A stretch of 64,000 nucleotides of DNA from Desulfitobacterium metallireducens DSM 15288 (GCF_000231405.2 NZ_CP007032.1:930001-994000); one strand, 5' to 3'; numbered from the stretch's first letter, positions 43,704 through 53,391 are shown. Numbers and translations are program-made. Notes: generated by a model not told the origin, from the sequence alone.

Positions 43704-44867
43704 CTACTCCGGTACTGCCGGCTTGAGTGCCCTGCCCATAAGACGCAAATTTGCGTCGACATTGACTTCTACTTCTATATCCGGGAAAGTCTCATCCCAA
43801 TTACTCTCCATATCTTTCCACTCTTCCGGGTATTTTTGATGCACTGCCTCTCCAAAACCAAAAACGTCAGCGTCAAGCTCCTGGGCTTTTTTTACAGCAG
43901 CTATGACCTCGTTTTGGATTACTTCGGACTTCTTTTTTTCCAGCGTTTTAATTTCAGGAAGCTTCGCCAGGTCTTCGGGGCCAGTTTGCTCACCAATATT
44001 TCCTTCTTCAGTTATATTTACCTTCATTGTTATCTTATCATCTTCGATTTCAGGGATCATTTTACCCTTTGCCCGAATGATTTCCAGACTGACTATATCG
44101 TTATCGGGACCCTCTACTTCTATAATGCCACTTTTTACCTCTCCCAGAACCCAGGAAAGACCCCGGCCTTCTTTTTTATCCAGCTTACCTACTAGTTTAT
44201 CTCCTTTAAATACGGCTGTTCCCGATATGGTGGCAACCTTTTCCTCTCCATCCCCGGAGATTTCAATAAAAGGTGCGATGGGGGCTATTGTTTTGCTCAT
44301 AAGCCTAGTTTCAAAATCTTTAAGTTTTATTTCACTTGTCTGTGATGTAGCGGCTGCGTTCTCTTTAATCAATTTTGCAATATTGTTCGCCGGCACTTTC
44401 TCCAATTTCGATTTTACGTCTAGAACCTCTTCGGCAGTAGATTGCGAAACGAGAACCTGTACATTCACGCGGGTTTCCGGGTCACGTGCAAAGAAGTCAA
44501 CGTATTCGTGGACGCCTTCTTCAGCGATACCCCGTCCAAATATTAAAACTTGATTATGAGGAAAGAACAATTTGCGGCTTGACTTACTGGTTAAATCCCT
44601 TAATGTACCAAAAACAGTTTCTCCTGTATCTTTTATATTCCAAAAGGCTTCCGTGCCGCCGCCTTTTCCCTCCGATGAACTTATCTCTCCAGGCCTTACA
44701 ATTTGTGCTGTAATCTGAACTCTGCCCGATTCTTTCGGCTTATCTACGCCTACTCCCATTACAATGGCTAACGTATCCAGCTCACGGCTGTTCCAACAGC
44801 CGCTGAGGCTCATAATTAATAGGATACACATTGCAGCTTTTAATAATATGCCAACACGATTTTTCAT
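43704..44867 (-). CDS. Spore germination protein, GerAC-type lipoprotein
   Basis: A 387-residue lipoprotein: lipobox L-S-G-C, then W-N-S-R-E-L-D, a hallmark start of Ger(x)C proteins. Three domains follow, and the C-terminal D-V-F-G-F-G-E-A-V-H-Q-K segment is typical. The protein is anchored on the outer face of the inner spore membrane. It lies between gerAA (26-base gap) and gerAB (15-base gap). Confidence 0.94.
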   Translation of the reverse strand: MKNRVGILLKAAMCILLIMSLSGCWNSRELDTLAIVMGVGVDKPKESGRVQITAQIVRPGEISSSEGKGGGTEAFWNIKDTGETVFGTLRDLTSKSSRKLFFPHNQVLIFGRGIAEEGVHEYVDFFARDPETRVNVQVLVSQSTAEEVLDVKSKLEKVPANNIAKLIKENAAATSQTSEIKLKDFETRLMSKTIAPIAPFIEISGDGEEKVATISGTAVFKGDKLVGKLDKKEGRGLSWVLGEVKSGIIEVEGPDNDIVSLEIIRAKGKMIPEIEDDKITMKVNITEEGNIGEQTGPEDLAKLPEIKTLEKKKSEVIQNEVIAAVKKAQELDADVFGFGEAVHQKYPEEWKDMESNWDETFPDIEVEVNVDANLRLMGRALKPAVPE

Positions 44868-44892
44868 GAGTAAGCCTCGTTAATAAATTGTT

Positions 44893-46503
44893 CTATTCTT
44901 TAGATCCATTTTTTCTTTCTTGTGGAGGATTTGGCTTTAATCTGAATTTCTGTCTCTCCGGATCATGCCAGGCAATATCCTTGGGCCTTTTGAGCATTGT
45001 CCAGATAGGCGCTCTGACAAATGTATCCTTCAAGTCACTAGGGCTAAGCGGAGCCAAAGGTGACAAATAGGGTGTTCCAAAAGATCGCAAGGAGGCCATA
45101 TGGATAAATATTGCCAATAATCCCATTGCGATTCCAAATCCCCCCATAAAACCAGCAAGGATGAGAAGTATAAAACGTATGACCGCTCCTGAATCGGTCT
45201 GGGGGGGGACTACAAAACTGGACACAGCCGTTATAGCTACGACAATAACCATAGGTGCTCCTATGAGGCCAGCTGATACTGCAGATTGACCAATTACCAG
45301 AGCTCCTACGATACTGACGGCCTGACCTACCGGACGGGGAAGTCGAACTCCGGCTTCCCTTAAAATTTCAAATGCTATCATCATTAAACCTGCTTCCAGT
45401 ATTGACGGAAAGGGAACTCCCTCATGTGTTGCCGCCATAGTGAGCAGCAAGGACGTGGGGATCAATTCCTGATGAAAGGTTGTTAAGGCTACATAGAGAG
45501 CAGGAGCCAGAATACTGATCGAATACGATACAAATCTCAGTATTCTGATAATGCTTGCAAAAAAAGGGCGGGAATAGTAATCCTCCGCGGTTTGAAAACT
45601 TTCAATAAAAAGCATAGGAACCGTAAGCACGAACGGTGTTCCATCAACCAATATGGCGGCCCGGCCTTCGAGTAATTTCGCAGCAACTTTGTCGGGCTTC
45701 TCACTATTGGAAACTGTAGGAAAGATGGAGAAGGGGGCATCTTCTATAAACTGTTCAATATAACCCGACTCTAGAATTGCATCGGTATTAATTCTCTTCA
45801 GCCGCCGTCTGATTTCCTCTATGAGTTGTGGATTAGCCAATCCTTGTATATATGCAATACATACTTCTGTTTTCGTGCGTGCTCCCAGTTTAGTTTTTTC
45901 CAGCATAAAATCTGGATTCTTAATTTTACGTCTTAAAAGAGCTGTGTTGGTACTCAAGCTTTCAGTGAAGCCTTCCCGGGGTCCCCTTACCGCAGATTCT
46001 GTTTTCGGCTCTTCTAAGCCACGGGTTTTCCAACCGCGTAAATGGATGATCAAAGTTTCTTTTGAGCCATCTATCAACAAAAGAGTATCTCCGGATAAAA
46101 AGCTGTCAACGGCTTCATTTATCGAGGCTGTTTCTTCAACTTCTACCACAGAAAGCAAGGTCGATTTGATATAAGAAATATTATTGATTTCAGACGTTTC
46201 TTCTTTATAAATGAAACGAATATCGTACATCAGCGGTTTCATGATGTTTTCATTGATTAAAGCCTTATCCGTCAAACCATCTATAAAAATGATGGCAGCC
46301 TGGATCTGCCTTTTATAACCAAAAGCAAACTTACGGATAACAATATCACTGCTGGCGCCGATAATACCTTTTAAGGTATCTAGGTTTTTTTCAAGGTCTT
46401 GTGAAAATTTACGGTGAGCTTTTTGTTCATGTATAGTTTCTTCTTTTCTACTGTAGTTCAGTATTTGCCGAAACCGCATTTTTTTTAATATATAGCTGAA
46501 CAT
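44893..46503 (-). CDS. Spore germination protein, GerAA-type receptor subunit
   Basis: A 536-residue protein. The N-terminal half is a soluble cytosolic domain (D-I-V-I-R-K-F, E-E-I-R-R-R-L-K-R-I-N-T-D); the C-terminal half has about five to six helices with the GerA motif P-R-P-V-G-Q-A-V-S-I-V-G. It is the channel-like subunit that responds to germinant bound by GerAB. ATG 46503 is preferred over 46533: AGGGGAG (46509-46515) is right for it. It heads the A-C-B-D operon on the minus strand. Confidence 0.93.
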   Translation of the reverse strand: MFSYILKKMRFRQILNYSRKEETIHEQKAHRKFSQDLEKNLDTLKGIIGASSDIVIRKFAFGYKRQIQAAIIFIDGLTDKALINENIMKPLMYDIRFIYKEETSEINNISYIKSTLLSVVEVEETASINEAVDSFLSGDTLLLIDGSKETLIIHLRGWKTRGLEEPKTESAVRGPREGFTESLSTNTALLRRKIKNPDFMLEKTKLGARTKTEVCIAYIQGLANPQLIEEIRRRLKRINTDAILESGYIEQFIEDAPFSIFPTVSNSEKPDKVAAKLLEGRAAILVDGTPFVLTVPMLFIESFQTAEDYYSRPFFASIIRILRFVSYSISILAPALYVALTTFHQELIPTSLLLTMAATHEGVPFPSILEAGLMMIAFEILREAGVRLPRPVGQAVSIVGALVIGQSAVSAGLIGAPMVIVVAITAVSSFVVPPQTDSGAVIRFILLILAGFMGGFGIAMGLLAIFIHMASLRSFGTPYLSPLAPLSPSDLKDTFVRAPIWTMLKRPKDIAWHDPERQKFRLKPNPPQERKNGSKE

Positions 46504-46717
46504 CATTACTCCCCTGAATCCGTGAGTTATCAATTTCTGGATAGTCCTTCATCTAATTAATTATTAACAAAAAATGTGTATGTTAAACATGATGGCTAAC
46601 TTTAAATACTTCAAAGTTGGTCTATGTCATAATTTCGCCACACTTAGAGTACACAATGGAAGCCGTAAGCCGTTTTATACACATTGAGCAGAATAAATTG
46701 AGTGGAGGGATAAAGGT

Positions 46718-47842
46718 GTGAAAAATTCAAGATGGGGTGTAATATTGTCATTTTTGGGGACGGTAATCCTAACCCTTGTATTGTCGCTTTTTGTAACACA
46801 GATATTCGGAGGGCATTCTGAAAAAGTTTCAGTACCAAAGACATTCTCAGTGAGCTTAGATATGACTGTTTCAGAGATCTCTGCAACCAATAATTTGAAA
46901 CTTGATACAGTGAAAGACGCCCTTAAAATTAAAGAGCCTGCAAATTTGTCCAAAACGCTAGCAGAACTCAATATAAGTGAAAAAGATGCCAATGAAATGA
47001 TTACTAAGAAACTCAATTTAGAGGCTGAAGAAGCAACTAAAAACCCAGCACTTATTGGTATCAAGTTTATTATTTGGGCTGTACTTATGATCTATGCCTT
47101 TATAGCATTAAGGCGTAGAAAAATTACCCCTCAATTTAGAAAGTACATGCTTCTTGCATCGTTTATTCTGACTGGGGTCATTTTAGGTTCGGAACCTAAT
47201 GCGATGTCAACAGTAAAGGATTTTGTTTCTGCATATGCCATTAAAGGAATTATATTTCCACCTAGACTAGTTGCCCTAATCGTCTTTCTCCTTCTCGTTT
47301 TTGTGGCAAATAAATTCACGTGTGGCTGGGCTTGTCAATTTGGGTCATTACAGGATTTCATATTCCAAATAGATCGTAATTCTGATAAGAAGAAAGGGGT
47401 ATTCAGACAATATAAAGTTCCTTTCTTAGTATCAAATACGATAAGAATCCTATTTTTCTTTCTATTTGTCTCAATTGCGTTCTTATGGTCTCTGGATATT
47501 ATCGAGATAATTAATCCGTTTACCATCTTTAATCCTACAGTACTTACCGGAGCTGGAATTTTGTTTATTTTATTTATCCTGGTAGCCAGTCTGATCATAT
47601 ATCGACCTTGGTGCCATTTCTTCTGTCCATTCGGGTTTGTTGGATGGGGAATTGAGAAATTTAGCCTATATAAGATTAAGGTAAATCATGACACGTGCAT
47701 CGATTGCGGAGAATGCTCTAAAGCATGTCCTTCAATGGCTATGGAAGCAATCTTGAAACGTCATAGAGTTACCCCAGATTGCTTTTCGTGTGGAAGTTGC
47801 ATTATTGCTTGCCCTACAAAATCGGTTGAATTTAAGAAATAG
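46718..47842 (+). CDS. NapH/YccM-type membrane 4Fe-4S ferredoxin protein
   Basis: A 374-residue protein with an exported N-terminal region of about 115 residues, several transmembrane helices, C-G-W-A-C-Q-F-G and C-H-F-F-C-P-F-G-F motifs at helix ends, and a two-cluster ferredoxin tail (C-I-D-C-G-E-C-S-K-A-C-P and C-F-S-C-G-S-C-I-I-A-C-P). These proteins move electrons between quinones and periplasmic or extracytoplasmic reductases. The start is GTG 46718 after GGAGGG. No reductase is nearby, so its partner is unknown. A related, decayed gene lies at 50747. Confidence 0.88.
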   Translation: MKNSRWGVILSFLGTVILTLVLSLFVTQIFGGHSEKVSVPKTFSVSLDMTVSEISATNNLKLDTVKDALKIKEPANLSKTLAELNISEKDANEMITKKLNLEAEEATKNPALIGIKFIIWAVLMIYAFIALRRRKITPQFRKYMLLASFILTGVILGSEPNAMSTVKDFVSAYAIKGIIFPPRLVALIVFLLLVFVANKFTCGWACQFGSLQDFIFQIDRNSDKKKGVFRQYKVPFLVSNTIRILFFFLFVSIAFLWSLDIIEIINPFTIFNPTVLTGAGILFILFILVASLIIYRPWCHFFCPFGFVGWGIEKFSLYKIKVNHDTCIDCGECSKACPSMAMEAILKRHRVTPDCFSCGSCIIACPTKSVEFKK

Positions 47843-48078
47843 GGGGTATTAGATCCTTAAGGCTAGAATAAATATGGGATGAGATTCAATAGTTATATAG
47901 TGTATTTTTAAATGGCAATGCAATAATAATGAAGCCAATTATTATAGACTAACAGGCAAAGATGCTTGAAAATTCCCACAAAAGCCAGACATCCGAATTG
48001 GAGGTGACGTGGAACGGGATGATGGCAGGGACCTGTAATTCTATAATTACAACTAAATACATCGTGAGGAGGGAGTTT

Positions 48079-49566
48079 ATGACAACATTCTTAATCGGGA
48101 TTTTGATTCTTGTAGTCGGCGGATTTTTCTATGGTAAATTCTGCGAGAAAGTGTTTGGACCGGATGACAGAGCAACACCCGCTATTGCGAAAGCAGACGG
48201 AGTAGACTTTGTCGGAATGCCAAAATGGAAGAACTCATTAATTGAATTATTAGATATTGCAGGAACAGGACCAATTTTCGGAGCTATTCAAGGAATTTTG
48301 TTCGGACCTATTGCGTTTCTTACGATACCGATCGGTGCAGTTATCGCCGGATCCATGCATGATTATTTTTCCGGCATGATATCGATGCGTAATGGTGGAG
48401 CTCAGATGCCCCGGCTTATTAAAAAATATCTCGGTGATAACGTTATTAAAGTTTATAACTTCTTTTTGTGGATTCTGATGTTTTTGGTTGGCGTTGTTTT
48501 TGTTTATACACCAGGCGATTTAGTTGTAACTCAAATTATTGGTCAGAAGGCAGCAGTTGAAAACCCAACCACCTGGATTGTATATGGAGTCATTTTTGCG
48601 TATTATCTGGCTGCTACTCTCTTCCCGATTGATGCAATCATTGGAAGAATTTATCCTATATTTGGAGCCTTCCTTGTTCTTTCCGCCTTAGGTATTTTTG
48701 GTGGGGTCCTTTTGGATGGTGGGGCGCATCTCACCAATCTATCTTTTTCCACAAATCCATTTACGCAACATCCGAGTGGACTTCCGTTTATTCCGATCTT
48801 TTTTGTTACAGTTGCCTGTGGAATTCTGAGTGGCTTCCATGCTACGCAGGCTACCCTTATATCTAGAACTGTCACTCATGAGAAAGAAGGAAAAGGCACC
48901 TTTTATAATATGATGCTGGTTGAAGGCTTTATCGCAATGTGCTGGGCAGCAGGCGCTATGGTTATATTTGGAAGAGGAGCCGGATTGGATACAGCACCTA
49001 CCTTGATGGTTGGACTTGTATCAAAAGGATTCCTAGGAACAATCGGTGGGATGATCGCGATCATCGGAGTTGTTGTTCTTCCGATCACTTCAGGTGATAC
49101 AGCCTTCCGATCACTGAGACTTATGGTTGCTGAGCAATTTAATATCGATCAGAAGGATTTTAGAAAGAGACTTGCAATAACTGCTATAATGTTCATTCCT
49201 GCAATCATTGTACTCTATTATTCAAAATCAGACCCAGCTGGATTCAATATTCTCTGGAGATATTTCTCCTTCACCAATCAATTTGTTGGAACCTTTGCAT
49301 TGGCGACCATTTCTGTATATCTTTACTTAAATAAGAAAAACTACCTGATCGCATTATTACCGGGTGTTTTCTACTTCTTTGTAACTTTAAGCTTTATATT
49401 CCATGCCCCAATCGGACTGAAATTGGATGAAAGATTGGGAATGGATCCAACAAGCTATACGGCTTCATACATATTGGCAGCAGTATTTTGTATAGGTTAC
49501 GTATGGTTTGTCAGAAAGCATAGTGAGAAAGAAAAAGAAACAATTATGAATGACGTGTCCTGTTGA
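48079..49566 (+). CDS. CstA-family transporter, second copy
   Basis: A 495-residue membrane carrier, shorter than the one at 365-2149 (594). It keeps the family segments D-D-R-A-T-P-A and D-I-A-G-T-G-P-I-F-G-A-I-Q-G near the N terminus and F-H-A-T-Q-A-T-L-I-S-R-T. The short form occurs in Clostridia and is probably a pyruvate or peptide symporter. An in-frame start at 47962 would add 39 mostly polar residues, but AGGAGGGAG (48068-48075) places the start at 48079. A palindrome GTAATT-CTAT-AATTAC (48036-48051) lies in its leader; its meaning is unknown. Confidence 0.88.
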   Translation: MTTFLIGILILVVGGFFYGKFCEKVFGPDDRATPAIAKADGVDFVGMPKWKNSLIELLDIAGTGPIFGAIQGILFGPIAFLTIPIGAVIAGSMHDYFSGMISMRNGGAQMPRLIKKYLGDNVIKVYNFFLWILMFLVGVVFVYTPGDLVVTQIIGQKAAVENPTTWIVYGVIFAYYLAATLFPIDAIIGRIYPIFGAFLVLSALGIFGGVLLDGGAHLTNLSFSTNPFTQHPSGLPFIPIFFVTVACGILSGFHATQATLISRTVTHEKEGKGTFYNMMLVEGFIAMCWAAGAMVIFGRGAGLDTAPTLMVGLVSKGFLGTIGGMIAIIGVVVLPITSGDTAFRSLRLMVAEQFNIDQKDFRKRLAITAIMFIPAIIVLYYSKSDPAGFNILWRYFSFTNQFVGTFALATISVYLYLNKKNYLIALLPGVFYFFVTLSFIFHAPIGLKLDERLGMDPTSYTASYILAAVFCIGYVWFVRKHSEKEKETIMNDVSC

Positions 49567-49596
49567 GTCACATGATTTAACTTTATAAATTAATAT

Positions 49597-49645
49597 AAAT
49601 TTAGGCATTGATAATATTGAACATTATTAATGCCTAAATTTTATA
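49597..49645 (+). terminator. Terminator after the second cstA
   Basis: A 13-bp perfect stem (AAATTTAGGCATT, 49597-49609, with 49629-49641) and an AT-rich loop, then T-rich sequence. Confidence 0.85.
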
Positions 49646-49734
49646 TTTGAGTTAAATGTATATCTAGAGGAATATTGGAGAAAGAAGCAGAATGATTATA
49701 TTAATCTTGATCTGTGAATGAAGAAGGAATTATT

Positions 49735-50154
49735 GTGTTAAAACGTCCCATTATTGAAAAAGAATATATTGACCATTTCCAAGAAATTGGGTATTTTGGA
49801 GAGACTCAGGACCTTGAGATGAATCATATTTCACAAGTGGAAGAATCAATCAAAACTAATCGAGGACATCGCTTTCAACTTTTAGTGTCGAGCGAACTAA
49901 ACTCCAATCTAGGAGCCAAAGAATATGAAGTAGTTGGGTGGATCGAAAGAACTGAGGAGATTCCCTTTGACTTTATCATCTATGATCGTAAACAAAGTAA
50001 ACACTATCTTGCTCGACTGCATGGCAGGAAAGATGGGTGGCCCCTTTTCAGTGTTCAGCCAGAAGGTTATACCTGCGCTCGCTCACAGATGGGTTCGGAT
50101 TGGAACTGCTTAATGTGTATTAAGTATTTTGGAACAGTATGTAAAGCACGATAA
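49735..50154 (+). CDS. Conserved hypothetical protein with a C-terminal cysteine cluster
   Basis: A 139-residue soluble protein, not recognised. The C terminus carries Y-T-C-A-R ... N-C-L-M-C-I-K-Y-F-G-T-V-C, which could bind a metal or a cluster. Starts: GTG 49714 has no site, while GTG 49735 follows AGAAGGAA at about 7 bases and is chosen. It lies alone between two terminators. Confidence 0.55.
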   Translation: MLKRPIIEKEYIDHFQEIGYFGETQDLEMNHISQVEESIKTNRGHRFQLLVSSELNSNLGAKEYEVVGWIERTEEIPFDFIIYDRKQSKHYLARLHGRKDGWPLFSVQPEGYTCARSQMGSDWNCLMCIKYFGTVCKAR

Positions 50155-50179
50155 CCAAGTAAACCGCAAATGCAGGATA

Positions 50180-50233
50180 AAAAGGGAGGAACCTCCTGAA
50201 AACCTAGCGAGTTTCAGGAGGTTCCTCCCTTTT
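50180..50233. terminator. Long perfect hairpin terminator
   Basis: A 22-bp perfect stem (50180-50201 with 50212-50233) encloses a 10-base loop; both sides end in A/T runs, so it can stop the hypothetical gene on plus and the FeS-associated gene on minus. The stem contains the Shine-Dalgarno-like GGAGG on both strands. Confidence 0.88.
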
Positions 50234-50258
50234 GTTGTTTCGGAATTTTTGTTTGCTT

Positions 50259-50750
50259 TTACGGTACCTCAACAGAATGTGTATCTAGAAACTGAAATTG
50301 TTCCTGAGTTAGTGGTGCTTTTGCTTTTAGAATATCTACGGCGGGTTTAGGTAGGTACGTTCCATCTGCTAGCGTGATCGGCAAGCCTTTGTATAGAGCC
50401 ACATAAGTACGCACTGAGCCTGTTCCTACTTCTTTTCCGTCAGCAGCTAAAGAAGAATATATTGTTTCAAGCTCTTTAACCTGAAAGGAAGCATAGTTTG
50501 AAGAATCTTTTATGCCAAAAGCGATTCCTAGATCCTCAACAGGGATCTCAAATGCGTTTTGGATTTCTGCAAAAGTATATGAGCCACGAATATCGGCAGG
50601 ATTATATTGTCCAGCTAAACTCCCCTCTGAGAAGGTTGCTGGTATTTTATCATTTGTTGTTTTCCAAAGATCAAGACCAGAAGTAATTCCTACTGTTCCA
50701 AAGATAACGATGAAGATGATCCAGCCCAGAATGTTTGATTTTATTTTCAT
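50259..50750 (-). CDS. Small membrane-anchored protein accompanying NapH-like Fe-S proteins
   Basis: A 163-residue protein with one N-terminal transmembrane helix (about 8-27) and a soluble part (Y-N-P-A-D-I-R-G-S-Y-T-F-A-E-I, I-P-V-E-D-L-G-I-A-F-G-I). It resembles the extracytoplasmic domain often found fused or adjacent to NapH/NosR-type ferredoxin proteins. Its ATG overlaps the TGA of the decayed Fe-S gene (ATGA at 50747-50750 on minus), so it was the last gene of a two-gene operon. With the partner broken it may no longer function. Confidence 0.7.
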   Translation of the reverse strand: MKIKSNILGWIIFIVIFGTVGITSGLDLWKTTNDKIPATFSEGSLAGQYNPADIRGSYTFAEIQNAFEIPVEDLGIAFGIKDSSNYASFQVKELETIYSSLAADGKEVGTGSVRTYVALYKGLPITLADGTYLPKPAVDILKAKAPLTQEQFQFLDTHSVEVP

Positions 50751-51080
50751 ACGTGGTTTTCCTCCTTTGTAGAAAACTCCACAGTATTTGCAACGGGGCA
50801 GGAGTGTTCAGAGGTGCATTTCATGCAGCTAATGCATTGGTGATTTCGGACGGCATTTGTGGTTGATACACTAATATTCATAGGGCAAGCTCTGTCGCAG
50901 GCTTTACAATTAACACAACTGCTGTTCTTTCGGTGAATTTTGAAAATCCTAAAGAAGTTGAAGAATCCTAAAACTGCTCCATAGGGACAAGCATATTTAC
51001 ACCAGGGCCGTTCAATAAATAGCGAGAGGATTATTGTGGCTCCAAGTATAAGGAGAGCCTGTAGAGCAACTTCGGAGGAC
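50747..51080 (-). pseudogene. Truncated NapH-like 4Fe-4S membrane protein (C-terminal part only)
   Basis: The minus-strand frame has about 110 residues: a last transmembrane helix, then R-P-W-C-K-Y-A-C-P-Y-G-A, a C-V-N-C-K-A-C-D-R-A-C-P cluster site and C-I-S-C-M-K-C-T-S-E-H-S-C-P. Reading upstream meets an in-frame TAG at 51081-51083 and no start codon or site, and the N-terminal 200 or so residues expected for the family (compare 46718-47842) are absent. The stop overlaps the start of the next minus-strand gene. The break is therefore a deletion that reached from before 51080 into the area now used by the pentapeptide gene promoter. Confidence 0.8.
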
Positions 51081-51151
51081 TATGATGTGGAATAAAGGGA
51101 AAATAGTCCATGGTTAATCATACTGAATTGAATAATAAGGAGAAGTAGATA

Positions 51152-52015
51152 ATGTCTGAGAATCATGAGTGTTCTGTAACTTCATTTGATATAGGTCGCC
51201 GAAATCTGAGAGCGGATTGTGAACATTGTTTCGGCCTGTGCTGTATCGCACTGTACTTTTCAGCTTCGGAAGGCTTCCCAAAGGATAAAGACGCTGGTCA
51301 GCCTTGTAATTACCTCCAACAAGACTTTCGCTGTTCTGTCCACAAAAGTCTAAGTGAAAAGGGTCTTAAGGGATGTCGTGGTTTTGACTGCTTTGGTGCA
51401 GGACAAAAGGTTGCCCAAGTCAGCTTTGGAGGATGCGACTGGAAGAAAGCTCCAGAATCAGCGAAGCCAATGTTCGAGGCATTCTTAATCATGCGGCAAC
51501 TCCATGAACTACTTTGGTATCTTACTGAAGCGCTGACCTTACAGCCAGCTCGATCTCTTCATGGTGCACTCCGAACTATACTTGATGAGACGGAACAATT
51601 AACGCATCTCAGTCCTGATTCGCTCATAAAACTGGACGTGGCACAACACCGAGCAGTGGTTAATACTCTGCTCGTCAAGACCAGTGAACTTGTACGCGCT
51701 GAAGCTCGTCATGGGCAGAAGGCTCCTTCGGGTCGCCAGAGGACCTTCCAACGAGGTGCCGATCTTATCGCTAAAGACCTCAGAAAAATTGATCTCAGAG
51801 GAGCTAATTTGAGAGGAGCGTATCTTATTGCGGCTGATCTTAGAGAAACGGACCTGAGTGGGACGGATTTCATTGGGGCTGATTTCCGAGATGCAGACCT
51901 CCGAGGAGCTGACCTTACCCAGAGTATCTTTCTTACCCAAGCCCAACTTAATGCAGCGAAGGGAGATAATAACACAAAGTTGCCTTTGGCGCTCACTCAC
52001 CCAGCAAATTGGTGA
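51152..52015 (+). CDS. Pentapeptide-repeat protein with an N-terminal cysteine-rich domain
   Basis: A 287-residue protein. Residues 20-100 hold about nine cysteines in a pattern (C-E-H-C-F-G-L-C-C, C-N-Y ... C-S-V-H, C-R-G-F-D-C) that suggests a metal or Fe-S site; 200-280 are pentapeptide repeats (A-D-L-I-A, I-D-L-R-G, A-N-L-R-G, A-D-F-R-D). Pentapeptide proteins fold as a right-handed beta helix, and some mimic DNA to protect gyrase from quinolones; the Cys part is a known companion in soil Firmicutes, of unknown role. AAGGAG precedes ATG 51152. Confidence 0.82.
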   Translation: MSENHECSVTSFDIGRRNLRADCEHCFGLCCIALYFSASEGFPKDKDAGQPCNYLQQDFRCSVHKSLSEKGLKGCRGFDCFGAGQKVAQVSFGGCDWKKAPESAKPMFEAFLIMRQLHELLWYLTEALTLQPARSLHGALRTILDETEQLTHLSPDSLIKLDVAQHRAVVNTLLVKTSELVRAEARHGQKAPSGRQRTFQRGADLIAKDLRKIDLRGANLRGAYLIAADLRETDLSGTDFIGADFRDADLRGADLTQSIFLTQAQLNAAKGDNNTKLPLALTHPANW

Positions 52016-52116
52016 ACTTCCGGGTGTTAAAAAAGTAACGTATTTAAATTCCGATTTTATCATTTTGAGTTATAATGAAGAATATGATCGAAAATTGTAT
52101 ATGGAGGACGAATGAA

Positions 52117-53391
52117 TTGAAACTCAAAGGGAAGTTGGGAATTTTTAGTATCTTTTTTAGTGTTTTAATCACGATTATGTTTTGGAGTTTTGAACAACCT
52201 GTAAAAGATCTTGCTTTTATAGGTCAAGTTTCACAACTCTTAGGGACTTTAGCATTGCTTGGCTTTGCCTGGAATAACTTTATTTCTACAAGACAACCTA
52301 TTCTTGACAAGTTATTTGATGGACTGGATCAATCCTATATTTATCATAAATACCTCAGTATTATTTCGCTTGCTCTGGCCATGGTTCATGCAATGACGAT
52401 TGGGATGAGTAAAGCCCAGAATTTAGCGCCAGGAACTCGTCCAGTAAAAAGTATTTTTATAGTATTGGGTTCGCCGAGTATGACGTTATTCATCATCTTG
52501 GTGATTGTGGCTTTTATGGCTAAAAAAATAGACTATGAGAAGTGGAAGAGTATTCATAAATTAGTACTCATCCCTTATGTTATTGCGCTCTTCCATTACT
52601 ACGGAAGCTCATCCTATGTTGTATTTGGAGTTACTCCTTTTAGTCTTTGGATTAACATTGTTAATGCAATTGGGGTTATATCCGCCGTATATAGTCTATT
52701 TATTTATGAGAAAAGTTCTTTTAAATATCGCTACAAAGTGGTTAATACGCAATTCGTGGCTAAGGGAATGTTACAAATTTCAGGGAAGCCGATCGGTGAA
52801 AACTTAAATTACAAGGCTGGGCAATTTGCATTTTTAAAATTCGTAGATGCAAAACTGAAGTTTCCTTCTCATCCCTTTACGATCAGTGAAGCCCCGCATA
52901 AAGATGAAATCCAATTTACCATCAAGTCATTAGGTGACCACACAGGGTCTTTGCTGAAGAACTTAAAGGTTGGCGATGAGTTCGCAGTTGAGAACGCCCA
53001 TGGTCAATTTAATTATTTAACGGGTACTCCTCATCAAATTTGGATTGCGGGAGGAATAGGAATTACGCCACTTCGCAGCTTTTACCAAACACAAATTCCT
53101 AAGGAGTTTTCAATTGACTTTTTTTACGCTTATAATAATGATCAAGAAGGCGCTTATGTAGAAGAGATCAATTCATTGCCGAAAAGAGACAATTTTAGAG
53201 TTCATTTATATGATAGTTCGAAAATAGGTTTTTTAACAGCGGCTGAGGTCGCGAAACATATGAGTAAAGATGTTTCCGTGGATGTTTATTTCTGCGGACC
53301 CAAACCGATGCGAGAAAGTTTAAGAAAAGGATTTGAGACAGGCAATCTTAAAGTTAATGCTTTATATTTTGAAGAATTCCAATTTAGATAA
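52117..53391 (+). CDS. Ferric-reductase-like flavocytochrome with FAD/NAD domains
   Basis: A 424-residue membrane protein. The front half is a ferric-reductase-like transmembrane domain with haem-binding histidines (Y-H-K-Y and V-H-A-M in one helix pair; I-H-K-L and F-H-Y-Y in another). The second half is a ferredoxin-NADP reductase fold: H-P-F-T-I-S for FAD, and G-G-I-G-I-T-P-L and C-G-P-K-P-M for NAD. It moves electrons across the membrane, perhaps for iron or oxygen reduction. The start is TTG 52117: GGAGG (52103-52107) lies 9 bases before it; an earlier in-frame ATG at 52075 has none. Confidence 0.9.
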   Translation: MKLKGKLGIFSIFFSVLITIMFWSFEQPVKDLAFIGQVSQLLGTLALLGFAWNNFISTRQPILDKLFDGLDQSYIYHKYLSIISLALAMVHAMTIGMSKAQNLAPGTRPVKSIFIVLGSPSMTLFIILVIVAFMAKKIDYEKWKSIHKLVLIPYVIALFHYYGSSSYVVFGVTPFSLWINIVNAIGVISAVYSLFIYEKSSFKYRYKVVNTQFVAKGMLQISGKPIGENLNYKAGQFAFLKFVDAKLKFPSHPFTISEAPHKDEIQFTIKSLGDHTGSLLKNLKVGDEFAVENAHGQFNYLTGTPHQIWIAGGIGITPLRSFYQTQIPKEFSIDFFYAYNNDQEGAYVEEINSLPKRDNFRVHLYDSSKIGFLTAAEVAKHMSKDVSVDVYFCGPKPMRESLRKGFETGNLKVNALYFEEFQFR

